DNA from: Gelidibacter japonicus
GTDB taxonomy: Bacteria; Bacteroidota; Bacteroidia; Flavobacteriales; Flavobacteriaceae
NCBI RefSeq assembly: GCF_010725055.1
Contig: NZ_BJKB01000010.1
Location: forward strand, 62,001 to 126,000
Length of the DNA stretch: 64,000 bases
Direction of reading: 5' to 3'
The position numbers were made by a program, and so were the translations under genes. Below, in pieces: positions 45,972 to 53,748 of the stretch (positions within the stretch are counted from its first letter, which is position 1; each line of letters begins with the position of its first letter). The notes under the pieces are model-generated. The model saw only the letters and a list, made by a program, of their open reading frames with translations. It made no database searches and was not told the DNA's origin.

Positions 45972-46071
45972 ATAAATTATAATTGGCTATATTTTAACAT
46001 CTCATGGCCACATATCTTTGGTGTTGCTCTACTTTGTAAAATATAGTGAACAAAAGGTGTCCATATTAACA

Positions 46072-46102
46072 AACCCGAATAGCATAGCCATTAGGGTAGT
46101 TG
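46072..46102. repeat. 31-bp copy of an ICMT-like gene segment
   Basis: This stretch equals 45030-45060, inside the ICMT-like gene, at 30 of 31 positions (mismatch at 46093) and in the same orientation. It lies in the noncoding gap between the peroxiredoxin and metallo-beta-lactamase genes. It may be the remnant of a duplicated ICMT-like gene or a recombination scar. Confidence 0.75.
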
Positions 46103-46184
46103 TATGTTGTACAAAAATAAAGATGAATAAAATTTTACCAAAGGCAGAAATCACTTCATTTGAAGGCCTTAATCCATTTTAAGT

Positions 46185-47525
46185 TCAATCTTTAAACTCT
46201 TCAATGGCCTTGCTTAAATCATAAATTGTAGCGTTTTTAAGTTCATTTTCTAAAATGCTACTACCTGCAGTACTCCGATAGCCACCAGCACAATGTACAA
46301 CAACAGGTTTGTCGGTCGGAATTTGACTGGCGGTGTCACGCAACTCATTAAGAGGATGCTCAAGCGCATTTTCGAAAAACTTACATTCATTGATCTCACT
46401 TTTATTTCTAATGTCAACAATAGTGTAGTTTTCTGGATGTTTTTTAAAATCCTCTAGGTCCAATTGATCCGTTTTGACCAGGTTTTCATTGGAAAGCGTT
46501 ATGACTTTTAGGACCTGTTTTTCGTAGCCTATTTTTGCTAAACGATTTAAAATCTTGTCCTTGTTTTCCTTTTTGTCAATAACCAAGGTGAATTTTTCAT
46601 TAGGTGCAACAATGGATCCTACCCAAGTTTCAAATTTGTCGATTTCTGATTCGGCTTGAATATTAATACTGCCTTTTAAATGACCTTTTTTGAAGATCGC
46701 TTCATTTCTCATGTCAACAATAAGACCTGTGGCCGTCGTATTTTCAATAAAAGGAATTTTTTCAATATTAGGATTTAACCTATCTGCACCCACTTTATTG
46801 ATGTCCACATTAAATCCGAAATAGGATGGAATAAAGGGTTGACCATCGAGTAGGGTATTCATGAATTGCTCCTTGGATTGGTCTTTAAACGCCCAATTGC
46901 CCATGCGTTCGTCACCCAAAGTACTACTGGCAGCTTCGCTCAAATTTTTTCCACACAGAGAACCTGCACCGTGTGCCGGATACACAATCGTATCATCAGG
47001 TAATTCATTGAACTTAGTTGTAACGGTTTCGTACATCATTTCCGCCAATTCTTCACGTTTAGCAGTCATGTTACCCACATTTTCTCGTAGATCTGGACGA
47101 CCAACATCACCAATAAATAGTGTATCTCCTGTAAACATCACGGTTTTATCACCTTCTGTGGCAACTATCGTAATACTGTCTGGAGAGTGTCCAGGTGTAT
47201 TGATGGCCTTCAAAGTAATTTTGCCTAAGGTGATGCTGTCACCGTCATCAAACGTTTGGTGAGGATAATCGGCACCCAACTTTTTGCTGTTGTAAATAGT
47301 AGCTCCTGTCTCGTTATGGATTTCAAGGTGCGAGCTCACAAAATCGGCATGAGGATGGGTCTGGATAATTGCCGTTATTTTTGCGTCATTGGCTTTTGCA
47401 AAATCATAATACTGTTGAGGATCACGCTCTGGGTCTATAACCGCCATCTTACCTTCACTTACTATGGCATAAGAATAATGGGAAAGGGGTCCGTATTCAA
47501 ATTGTTTGATATTCATAATGTTCAA
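46185..47525 (-). CDS. Metallo-beta-lactamase/rhodanese fusion (persulfide dioxygenase-like)
   Basis: The 446-residue protein has an N-terminal metallo-beta-lactamase domain of the ETHE1 type: HPHADFVSSH, TPGHSPDS and GDTLFIGDVGRPDL. Two rhodanese domains follow. The first (about 255-345) lacks a catalytic Cys; the second (about 355-446) has Cys412 in VHCAGGYRS. ETHE1-type enzymes oxidise glutathione or similar persulfides to sulfite; fused rhodaneses deliver or receive sulfane sulfur. Met at 47516 (MNIKQFEYG) is an alternative start. It is a paralogue of the fusion at 50383. Confidence 0.88.
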   Translation of the reverse strand: MNIMNIKQFEYGPLSHYSYAIVSEGKMAVIDPERDPQQYYDFAKANDAKITAIIQTHPHADFVSSHLEIHNETGATIYNSKKLGADYPHQTFDDGDSITLGKITLKAINTPGHSPDSITIVATEGDKTVMFTGDTLFIGDVGRPDLRENVGNMTAKREELAEMMYETVTTKFNELPDDTIVYPAHGAGSLCGKNLSEAASSTLGDERMGNWAFKDQSKEQFMNTLLDGQPFIPSYFGFNVDINKVGADRLNPNIEKIPFIENTTATGLIVDMRNEAIFKKGHLKGSINIQAESEIDKFETWVGSIVAPNEKFTLVIDKKENKDKILNRLAKIGYEKQVLKVITLSNENLVKTDQLDLEDFKKHPENYTIVDIRNKSEINECKFFENALEHPLNELRDTASQIPTDKPVVVHCAGGYRSTAGSSILENELKNATIYDLSKAIEEFKD

Positions 47526-47575
47526 ATTTTTTTAAATTTAAAAAGTTATATCAACTTTCTTTAATTATTGATTAC

Positions 47576-48199
47576 TTATTGGATAATTTGCTGTGTCAGC
47601 TTTTTAAAACTGCAAAATTGAAAGTTTTGGGTTGTTTTGAATGGTGTAATATGATCTGAGGTGAGGCATTTTATTTTTATAAAGTGGGGTTCAAATACCG
47701 ATGTCAATGCATTTTCGTCATATCGAGAAATATCCAGACCGCTACATTTGGTAGGTCCTAAGTTTGAAAAAGTTCCGATAATTAATCTGCCGCCTACAAA
47801 TTTATTGACAATGGCTCTGTACTTTTTAATCTGATCTGTGGATGTCAGAAAATGAAAAGCAGCCCGATCGTGCCATAGGTCGTAAATTTCTGTAGGTTCA
47901 AATGAAGTCACATCGCTCACAATCCACTGTACCTTCTTGGCATTTATGCCCAAACGTTTCTTTGCTTTTTCAAGGGCTTTGGCAGAAATGTCTAACACGG
48001 TGATATTTTGATAGCCTTTTTCAAGGAGAAAATCGACCAGTTTGCTATCACCGCCACCAATATCAATGATTTTAGCAGTTTTGGCAATCTGGGATTCCTC
48101 GATCAATTTCAAGGAAATCTCTGGTTTTTCTTGAGTCCAGCTAACTTCGCTTGGAGTTTTGTTCTCATACACAGATTCCCAATGCTCTTTGGTATTCAT
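47576..48199 (-). CDS. Class I SAM-dependent methyltransferase
   Basis: The 207-residue protein starts MNTKEHWESVYENK; an alternative Met lies two codons upstream. Motif I is IDIGGGDSKLVDFLL near residue 42, with WIVSDVTSFEP later. The N-terminal HWESVYENK pattern recalls small-molecule methyltransferases of the thiol/TPMT-like group. It precedes the metallo-beta-lactamase/rhodanese gene by 50 nt. Substrate is unknown. Confidence 0.82.
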   Translation of the reverse strand: MNTKEHWESVYENKTPSEVSWTQEKPEISLKLIEESQIAKTAKIIDIGGGDSKLVDFLLEKGYQNITVLDISAKALEKAKKRLGINAKKVQWIVSDVTSFEPTEIYDLWHDRAAFHFLTSTDQIKKYRAIVNKFVGGRLIIGTFSNLGPTKCSGLDISRYDENALTSVFEPHFIKIKCLTSDHITPFKTTQNFQFCSFKKLTQQIIQ

Positions 48200-48329
48200 T
48201 GTCATATATTTATAATTGGGCCAATCATATTAACGGGTTTAGCTACCTCTGATTTGTGACTAAATTTTAAAGTTATTCCAAAGGTGTGCTTCTGTTTTCT
48301 TCTTAGAAGTAGTCCGTTTTGAGTAAGGC

Positions 48330-48337
48330 CAAAGATA
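48330..48337 (-). promoter_or_regulatory. Promoter -7 element before the methyltransferase gene
   Basis: On the minus strand it reads TATCTTTG, an exact TAnnTTTG match about 130 nt upstream of the gene. No GTAAC/GTTAC site lies at the expected spacing, so this unit may be independent of that regulon. Confidence 0.5.
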
Positions 48338-48427
48338 ACAATTTTGTGGCAGAATTAAGACAATCATAGATTATAGAATACTAAACGGACCTTGGGTTAG
48401 CGTATTCAGAAATGATAATTAAAAGTC

Positions 48428-49063
48428 TTACATTGATGAAGAATTATTCATGCTTCGAACGTTTTCGTTGAGGATCTTGACTTTTTTCTTCTGAGTTTTT
48501 AAAAACAACTCCATTCCGGTCCTAGTGGAATGTGAATTATAACAAGGCTCCATTGATAACATCTCGAAATGAGGTTCGAAATAGTTAAGATATTCTGTTT
48601 TGTTTCCACCAAACGGAGGTTTATCAGTATTTAAAGGGACATTAAACAGAAGGCCTACAATTTTCCCGTTTTCCAAGAGTAATTCAGCCGCTTTTTCTGT
48701 GTATGAAGATCTTAAATTGGGATTTAGGGCGCAAAAAAAGGTTTGTTCGATGATTAAGTCAAAAGACATTTTTAAATCGAAAAAGTTCTTATGGATCAGA
48801 TGTGCCGATGGGAATGAGGGCACCCGCTGTTTGATATTATTTAATGCTGTTTTGGACAGATCCACAACATATACATTATTGAATCCTTGATTGTGTAGGT
48901 ATTCGGCTTCATATGAATTGCCTCCGCCAGGAATTAGTATCTTTAGATCTTTATTGGTCAACTGATCGAAATATGTTTTAAGTGGCGGTGAGATTTCTCC
49001 CAAATCCCAGCCCATATCCTTATTTTTATAACGCGTGTCCCAATACTTTTCAGATAGCTCCAT
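48428..49063 (-). CDS. TPMT-family thiol methyltransferase-like protein
   Basis: The start at 49063 (MELSEKYWDTRYKNKD) gives 211 residues; its ATG shares one base with the thioredoxin stop codon (TAATG), indicating coupled translation. YWDTRYKNKDMGWDLGEIS resembles the TPMT N terminus, and motif I is ILIPGGGNSYEAEYL near residue 50. TPMT relatives methylate thiols, selenium or tellurium compounds. Its coupling to thioredoxin inside a sulfur island suggests methylation of sulfide or small thiols (inference). Confidence 0.82.
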   Translation of the reverse strand: MELSEKYWDTRYKNKDMGWDLGEISPPLKTYFDQLTNKDLKILIPGGGNSYEAEYLHNQGFNNVYVVDLSKTALNNIKQRVPSFPSAHLIHKNFFDLKMSFDLIIEQTFFCALNPNLRSSYTEKAAELLLENGKIVGLLFNVPLNTDKPPFGGNKTEYLNYFEPHFEMLSMEPCYNSHSTRTGMELFLKTQKKKVKILNENVRSMNNSSSM

Positions 49064-49359
49064 TAACCGTTGGTTTGAATGACGTTGATGATTTCGTCTT
49101 TCTGAAGCACACCAGATTGTCTCCAAACTTGTTTTCCGTCCTTAAAAAGTATCATAGTAGGAACACCTCTAACTTGATATTTAGCAGCTAATGCTTGATT
49201 TTTGTCTACATCTATTTTTATAATGGAAATACCATCACCTAAGCTGTCCTTGACTTGTTTTAAAATTGGGGCCAACATTTTACATGGACCACACCATTCT
49301 GCGAAAAAATCGACTAAAACAGGAGTGTCTTGATTTATTAATTCTGAAAATTTGCTCAT
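49063..49359 (-). CDS. trxA: Thioredoxin
   Basis: The 98-residue protein is a complete thioredoxin: active site EWCGPCK (Cys23, Cys26) and cis-proline loop VRGVPTMILFKDGK. No signal peptide, so it is cytoplasmic. It lies 12 nt after the DUF3365 gene in the sulfur island, where it may release sulfide from protein persulfides. Confidence 0.93.
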   Translation of the reverse strand: MSKFSELINQDTPVLVDFFAEWCGPCKMLAPILKQVKDSLGDGISIIKIDVDKNQALAAKYQVRGVPTMILFKDGKQVWRQSGVLQKDEIINVIQTNG

Positions 49360-49371
49360 AACTAAAAGGTT

Positions 49372-50001
49372 TTATTTATCAAAAATAACCCTCCAAATAC
49401 CTCTCACTTCATTGACGTCATACTCCAATGCTTTATCTTTTGGATATAAGATGGTCAGTTTTTTGAGTGTGGAAGGTTCAATGTTTTTAGGCTGTCCGTG
49501 GCATTGCAAGCACATAGCGTTGGTCAAGATAGGGTAGTAAACGTTTACTTCAGCAGCTGTTTGAGTGACCAACGGCATTGGAGGTTCTTGGTTTGCAATG
49601 CTATTTTTGTAGATTTCAATATGTTCCAATTCTTCAGCGCTTGCTTGATTATTCTGATTTCGAGGTTTGTCTGAAACGCGTTTGAGTCGCACTTGTTGCA
49701 CTACTGCCATACTATCTGTTAATGGATAAGCCTTTTCATTACAAAATGACAAAGCGCCAAGTGTTCCGTCATTTTGGATGGCTTGCATTAAATTCTTGCC
49801 TAAAACAGCTTGTGCATTTAATGCGTATTCCAAACCCCGTGCAGCATAATCGCTACTATCGATGTCAGATAATGACGATGTCATTTCCTGATTGCTTTGC
49901 AGTTCCTCTTTATCTTCTACGGTAATGCTCTTCGTTTTTTTACCATCATTACAGCTGTAAAAAGAGACCAATAGGACGATGATGACAATTATTTTTTTCA
50001 T
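49372..50001 (-). CDS. DUF3365 haem-binding lipoprotein
   Basis: The 209-residue protein has a lipobox (FYSC, Cys17) and a DUF3365 (Tll0287-like) domain. It carries one haem c motif, CLQCH (Cys164, Cys167, His168), just before GQPKN. Such proteins are periplasmic haem sensors or electron carriers. It sits 12 nt after the HMA gene. Redox or gas sensing in the island is an inference. Confidence 0.85.
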   Translation of the reverse strand: MKKIIVIIVLLVSFYSCNDGKKTKSITVEDKEELQSNQEMTSSLSDIDSSDYAARGLEYALNAQAVLGKNLMQAIQNDGTLGALSFCNEKAYPLTDSMAVVQQVRLKRVSDKPRNQNNQASAEELEHIEIYKNSIANQEPPMPLVTQTAAEVNVYYPILTNAMCLQCHGQPKNIEPSTLKKLTILYPKDKALEYDVNEVRGIWRVIFDK

Positions 50002-50013
50002 TTCTATACGTTT

Positions 50014-50283
50014 TTACTTCGAAAGTTTATCAGTGGCACAACTTACAAAGGATTTTGCTTTTGAGATTGAAGAGTTGCTGTCTTCAACTGTCGGATAACC
50101 AAGCTGTTTTAATTTTTCTTTGACCTGGAGCAAATCGCCTTCATTCAAATAATTGAAGGATAGTTTACTCTGGTCTAAATCTATTTGCAAATTATTAATG
50201 TTTGTTATGGTTGAAAGCTTAGTGGTAATAGTATTTGCACAGCCACCACATTTTAGATTTTGTACAACTATTGAAGTGTTCAT
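50014..50283 (-). CDS. Heavy-metal-associated (HMA) domain protein
   Basis: The 89-residue protein is one HMA domain with a CGGC metal motif (LKCGGCANTITTKL from residue 10) and a short C-terminal tail with another Cys. Classical copper chaperones have CxxC, which this also satisfies. It may carry Cu+ or a soft metal, or a sulfur species, in the cytoplasm. It follows the metallo-beta-lactamase/rhodanese gene by about 100 nt. Confidence 0.88.
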   Translation of the reverse strand: MNTSIVVQNLKCGGCANTITTKLSTITNINNLQIDLDQSKLSFNYLNEGDLLQVKEKLKQLGYPTVEDSNSSISKAKSFVSCATDKLSK

Positions 50284-50382
50284 AATTTTTAATTATAATT
50301 TAAGTTGTATCCTTTTTTGGGTTTTCGTTCCGAAAATTATTCAGAATACATTCATAATTAGGTTTTGTTTTTTGTGATTGGT

Positions 50383-51792
50383 TTACAATGTTGAAGGACA
50401 GGTGTACTCTGATACAGAAATGCCTGCTTCTTTTATCTGGTTGAATCCACCTGCCACGTCAATGATATTATGGATGCCTCTACTTTTTAAAATAGATGCC
50501 GCGATCATGCTTCTATAACCGCCCGCGCAATACACATAAAATGTTTGGTTGCGTTGAAATTCTACCAAATGCTCATTGATATAATCTAAAGGCGTGTTGT
50601 TGGCGTTTAATACATGTTCAGATTCATATTCCCCTTCTTTTCTGACATCGAAAATGGAAACTTTATCTGTAGCGATAATTTCTTTGAATGTCGTGGCTTG
50701 GATTGAGGTTACGGTATCATATTCGAATGCCTCTTTTTTCCAAGTTGTAAAACCACCTTTAAGATAGCCCAACGTATTATCAAACCCAACCCGTGACAAT
50801 CTTGTTACGGTTTCTTCTTCTCTTCCTTCTGGGGTGACCAATAAAATAGGTTGCTTAACATCCGCAATTAGAGCTCCGACCCAAGGCGCAAAACCGCCGT
50901 CCAACCCAATAAAAATGGATCTCGGAACATGTCCCTTTGCAAATTCTTCCTGACTTCGGACATCTAATATAATGGCACCAGATTCATTGGCAGCAGTATC
51001 AAATGCGTCTGCTGATAAAGCTTGGGTGCCTCTTCTTAAAATATCATCAATGTGTTCATAACCTTCTCTGTTCATTTGAACATTAAGTGGGAAATAGGAT
51101 GGAGGAGGCAGCAATCCATCGATTACTTCATCGATAAATTCTTCTTTGGTCATATTGGCCCTCAAAGCATAGTTCATCTTTTTTTGATTGCCCAGAGTGT
51201 CTACGGTCTCTTTCATCATATTTTTGCCACAAGCAGAACCTGCACCATGTGCTGGATAAACGATGACATCATCAGCTAGGGGCATAATCTTAGTACGTAA
51301 ACTTTCGAATAAAAAACCAGCTAAATCCCTTTCTGTTAAAACACCCATTTTTTGTGCTAAATCAGGTCGGCCTACATCACCCAAAAACAAGGTGTCTCCA
51401 CTGAATATCGCATGATCCTTCCCGTTTTTATCCCTTAAAAGAAAGGTTGTGCTTTCCATGGTATGCCCCGGAGTGTGCAAGGCAATTATGGTAATATCCC
51501 CAAGTTTGAATTCTTGATTGTCTTTAGCAATAATGGCATCAAAGGAGGGATTGGCATTTGGTCCATAAACAATTTCTGCCCCAGTTTCTTTGGCAAGAGT
51601 AACATGGCCACTAACAAAATCAGCATGAAAATGGGTCTCAAAAATATATTTTATTTTGGCAGCGTCTTTTCTTGCTCTATCGACATATGGTTTTATTTCT
51701 CTTAATGGATCTATGACTGCGACCTCTCCGTTACTTTCAATATAATAGGCGCCTTGTGATAAACAACCTGTATAAATTTGTTCTATTTTCAT
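50383..51792 (-). CDS. Metallo-beta-lactamase/rhodanese fusion (persulfide dioxygenase-like)
   Basis: The 469-residue protein has the ETHE1-type metal motif HFHADFVSGH (His54, His56, Asp58, His63), a later TPGHTMES and GDTLFLGDVGRPDL. Two rhodanese domains follow: the first (about 265-355) has no catalytic Cys at the usual place; the second has Cys422 in VYCAGGYRS. It should oxidise persulfides to sulfite, with the active rhodanese moving sulfane sulfur. Its promoter has a perfect operator 22 nt from an exact -7 element. It heads the genes down to 48428. Confidence 0.9.
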   Translation of the reverse strand: MKIEQIYTGCLSQGAYYIESNGEVAVIDPLREIKPYVDRARKDAAKIKYIFETHFHADFVSGHVTLAKETGAEIVYGPNANPSFDAIIAKDNQEFKLGDITIIALHTPGHTMESTTFLLRDKNGKDHAIFSGDTLFLGDVGRPDLAQKMGVLTERDLAGFLFESLRTKIMPLADDVIVYPAHGAGSACGKNMMKETVDTLGNQKKMNYALRANMTKEEFIDEVIDGLLPPPSYFPLNVQMNREGYEHIDDILRRGTQALSADAFDTAANESGAIILDVRSQEEFAKGHVPRSIFIGLDGGFAPWVGALIADVKQPILLVTPEGREEETVTRLSRVGFDNTLGYLKGGFTTWKKEAFEYDTVTSIQATTFKEIIATDKVSIFDVRKEGEYESEHVLNANNTPLDYINEHLVEFQRNQTFYVYCAGGYRSMIAASILKSRGIHNIIDVAGGFNQIKEAGISVSEYTCPSTL

Positions 51793-51885
51793 AGTTTAAA
51801 AATTTCTGTCCACGATGCTCTTTGAGGAAATTTCAATAATCGTTTGAGTATTGGTTTGACCTGGGTTTGGTGAGTAAAATTTGTT

Positions 51886-51893
51886 CAAAGGTA
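51886..51893 (-). promoter_or_regulatory. Promoter -7 element of the metallo-beta-lactamase/rhodanese gene
   Basis: On the minus strand it reads TACCTTTG, an exact TAnnTTTG match, 22 nt from the operator at 51916 and about 93 nt upstream of the ATG at 51792. Confidence 0.75.
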
Positions 51894-51915
51894 TAAACTC
51901 TTATTAGTTTTTGCA

Positions 51916-51929
51916 GTAACCTAGGTTAC
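51916..51929 (-). promoter_or_regulatory. GTAAC-N4-GTTAC operator, metallo-beta-lactamase/rhodanese gene
   Basis: GTAACCTAGGTTAC is a fully palindromic 14-mer (the 4-nt centre CTAG is also symmetric). It is centred about 41 bp upstream of the predicted start of transcription. Confidence 0.82.
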
Positions 51930-52745
51930 AAATTGATGTTTTACTTTAAATTCCATGTAAAATATAAAGATTGCCATGACAAAAATGAAATAACCAAAAG
52001 CCTTCTTTAATTTTTCACCATTTATGAAATTGCTTAAATAACTTCCGATGAAGATACCTACAAAAGATAGACCTGTAAAAAGTGCTAAAAATGCCCAATC
52101 TATGCTCATTGTTAAGGCGTCTCCCAAAAAGAAGCCCAATAGTGACTTGAATGCAATTATTATCAACGAAGTGCCAACAGCAACTTTCATTTCCACTTTT
52201 GCTAATATCACCAATGCTGGAATGATCAAAAATCCACCACCGGCACCAATCAACCCCGTAATTCCACCAACAAGTAAACCTTCAAGTACAATTAAAGGAT
52301 AGTTGTATTTGGTTTTCTGGTTTTTGTTAATATCGATTTTGTTGTTTTCTTTAAGCATTGAAAACGCGGCAGGAATCATCAATAACGCGAAAAAACCAAA
52401 CATTCCCATACGTCGTGTAAATTCGAAATCGCCAATTGTAAATAACAATTCAGGTAATGCCGGTATCACAAAATACCTAACTAGCGTAACACCGAGTATT
52501 GACGGAATGCCAAATACAAATGCGGTTCTCCAATCTACGTAACCATTACGATGTTGTTTTACCCCACCAACCAGTGCACTGGCACCTACAATAAATAAGG
52601 AATAGGCTGTTGCAGCTTTCTCATCAATTGAAAATAAATAGGCCAAAACGGGTACTGCCAAAATTGAACCCCCACCACCAATAATACCTAATGAAACACC
52701 AATTGCCAATGCACTTATATATCCAAAAACCTCAATTAATTCCAT
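51921..52745 (-). CDS. TSUP (TauE/SafE) sulfur-compound transporter
   Basis: The start at 52745 (MELIEVFGYISALA) gives 274 residues; an open frame to 52766 begins in the promoter and is rejected. The protein has about eight to nine helices with the repeated TSUP glycine motif: GGGGSILAVPVL near residue 22 and GAGGGFLIIPALVI near residue 165. TSUP proteins export sulfite, sulfolactate or thiosulfate-like anions. It is well placed to remove the sulfite made by persulfide dioxygenase (inference). It lies next to the Crp/Fnr gene, and its 3' end overlaps the operator of the gene that follows. Confidence 0.88.
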   Translation of the reverse strand: MELIEVFGYISALAIGVSLGIIGGGGSILAVPVLAYLFSIDEKAATAYSLFIVGASALVGGVKQHRNGYVDWRTAFVFGIPSILGVTLVRYFVIPALPELLFTIGDFEFTRRMGMFGFFALLMIPAAFSMLKENNKIDINKNQKTKYNYPLIVLEGLLVGGITGLIGAGGGFLIIPALVILAKVEMKVAVGTSLIIIAFKSLLGFFLGDALTMSIDWAFLALFTGLSFVGIFIGSYLSNFINGEKLKKAFGYFIFVMAIFIFYMEFKVKHQFVT

Positions 52746-52763
52746 ACGTTGTAACTTATGCAA

Positions 52764-52771
52764 CAAAAATA
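52764..52771 (-). promoter_or_regulatory. Promoter -7 element of the TSUP gene
   Basis: On the minus strand it reads TATTTTTG, an exact TAnnTTTG match, 22 nt from the operator at 52794 and about 19 nt upstream of the ATG at 52745. Confidence 0.75.
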
Positions 52772-52793
52772 CCCCGTTTACATTGCAAGTGAG

Positions 52794-52807
52794 GTAACAT
52801 GGGTTAC
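52794..52807 (-). promoter_or_regulatory. GTAAC-N4-GTTAC operator, TSUP gene
   Basis: GTAACATGGGTTAC is a perfect 5-N4-5 inverted repeat. It lies in the 69-nt gap between the Crp/Fnr gene and the TSUP gene. A second GTAAC at 52751 is followed by GCAAC after 4 nt and is only a half match. Confidence 0.82.
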
Positions 52808-52814
52808 ATAATTC

Positions 52815-53447
52815 TTATAATTTTATTATTTTTAAATAGTTTCTCCCAAGCTCTATCTTGCCAAGTTGCTCCATCTTTTTTAATAATCTTGAGATGACTA
52901 CGCGAGAAGTGTACAGGTCATAAGCTATTTCTTGATGCGTGCTATTTATAATATCATTTTCATTGACACGTACCTTTTCGAGTAAATACTGTGTCAACCT
53001 TTCATCCATTTGATAGAAGGCGATACTGTCCAAGGTCATCAGTAATTCATTGATACGGTTGTGGTAACTTTCAAAAACAAAATTGCGCCACGATTTATAT
53101 TTTGCAGTCCATTCTTCCATTTTACCAACTGGCACCATGATTAATTTGGTATCCGTTTCTGCTATGGCTCTGATTTCACTTTGCTTTTGACCCAGACAAC
53201 AGGTCATGGTCATGGAACAGGTTTCACCTTTTTCTAAATAATAAAGCAAAAGTTCGTCGCCCTCGTTGTCTTCGCGCAATACTTTAATAACTCCAGAAAT
53301 TAACAATGGCATGGATTTTACATATTCTCCAATTTCCATCATTTTGAAACCTTCAGGAATCTCTTTGAAAGTCCCTGCCTGGACTATTTCATTGAGTAAA
53401 GCATCTTCAAATAAGTGCCCGTAACTTTTTTTTAATTCATTGATCAT
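52815..53447 (-). CDS. Crp/Fnr-family regulator with cysteine-rich sensor region
   Basis: The 210-residue protein has an N-terminal cNMP-binding-like beta roll and a C-terminal Crp helix-turn-helix (STHQEIAYDLYTSRVVISRL, about 165-185). In place of the phosphate-binding cassette of Crp is GETCSMTMTCCLGQ, with Cys77, Cys83 and Cys84, so cAMP is an unlikely ligand. The N-terminal Fe-S cysteines of Fnr are absent. It is the only Crp/Fnr gene in the window and sits beside two of the GTAAC-N4-GTTAC sites, so it is the best candidate regulator; no such site lies before its own gene. Confidence 0.88.
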   Translation of the reverse strand: MINELKKSYGHLFEDALLNEIVQAGTFKEIPEGFKMMEIGEYVKSMPLLISGVIKVLREDNEGDELLLYYLEKGETCSMTMTCCLGQKQSEIRAIAETDTKLIMVPVGKMEEWTAKYKSWRNFVFESYHNRINELLMTLDSIAFYQMDERLTQYLLEKVRVNENDIINSTHQEIAYDLYTSRVVISRLLKKMEQLGKIELGRNYLKIIKL

Positions 53448-53707
53448 TTTTAGATTGCGTTTAGTTATTTAAAATTGATTTTAATTTAAAATAAGATCCA
53501 TGTTATTGATCAGGTCCCAATCGTACAGGGTTTGTTCTTCTTAATGTTTAACGACATGATATATTGGTGTTTTGAAATGATGCTATAATAACTAATTGCA
53601 AGTTTATCCCATTTCAAAAATACCGGTTCAAGATAATAAAGTAAGTGACTATGTTAGGTAGAGATTTTACTTTTATTTTTTAGGGAGAGTATACGATTTG
53701 TTTTTTA

Positions 53708-53748
53708 TTCCCACCAGTGGGTTTTAATACCCCGAGGTTCTTGATTCT
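53708..53748. repeat. GAGGTTCTTGATT hairpin repeat, copy 3
   Basis: CCCACCAGTGGGTTTTAATA is followed by CCCCGAGGTTCTTGATT. The 3' part is shared with copies at 22235 and 42733, while the hairpin arm differs. Confidence 0.5.

Noticed and set aside
52751-52765. Second GTAAC site between the TSUP promoter and start codon
   Set aside because: The right half reads GCAAC and does not mirror the left; it lies downstream of the promoter.
52746-52766. Upstream start of the TSUP gene (MLHKLQRM)
   Set aside because: It starts inside the -7 element; the ATG at 52745 gives a proper first membrane helix.
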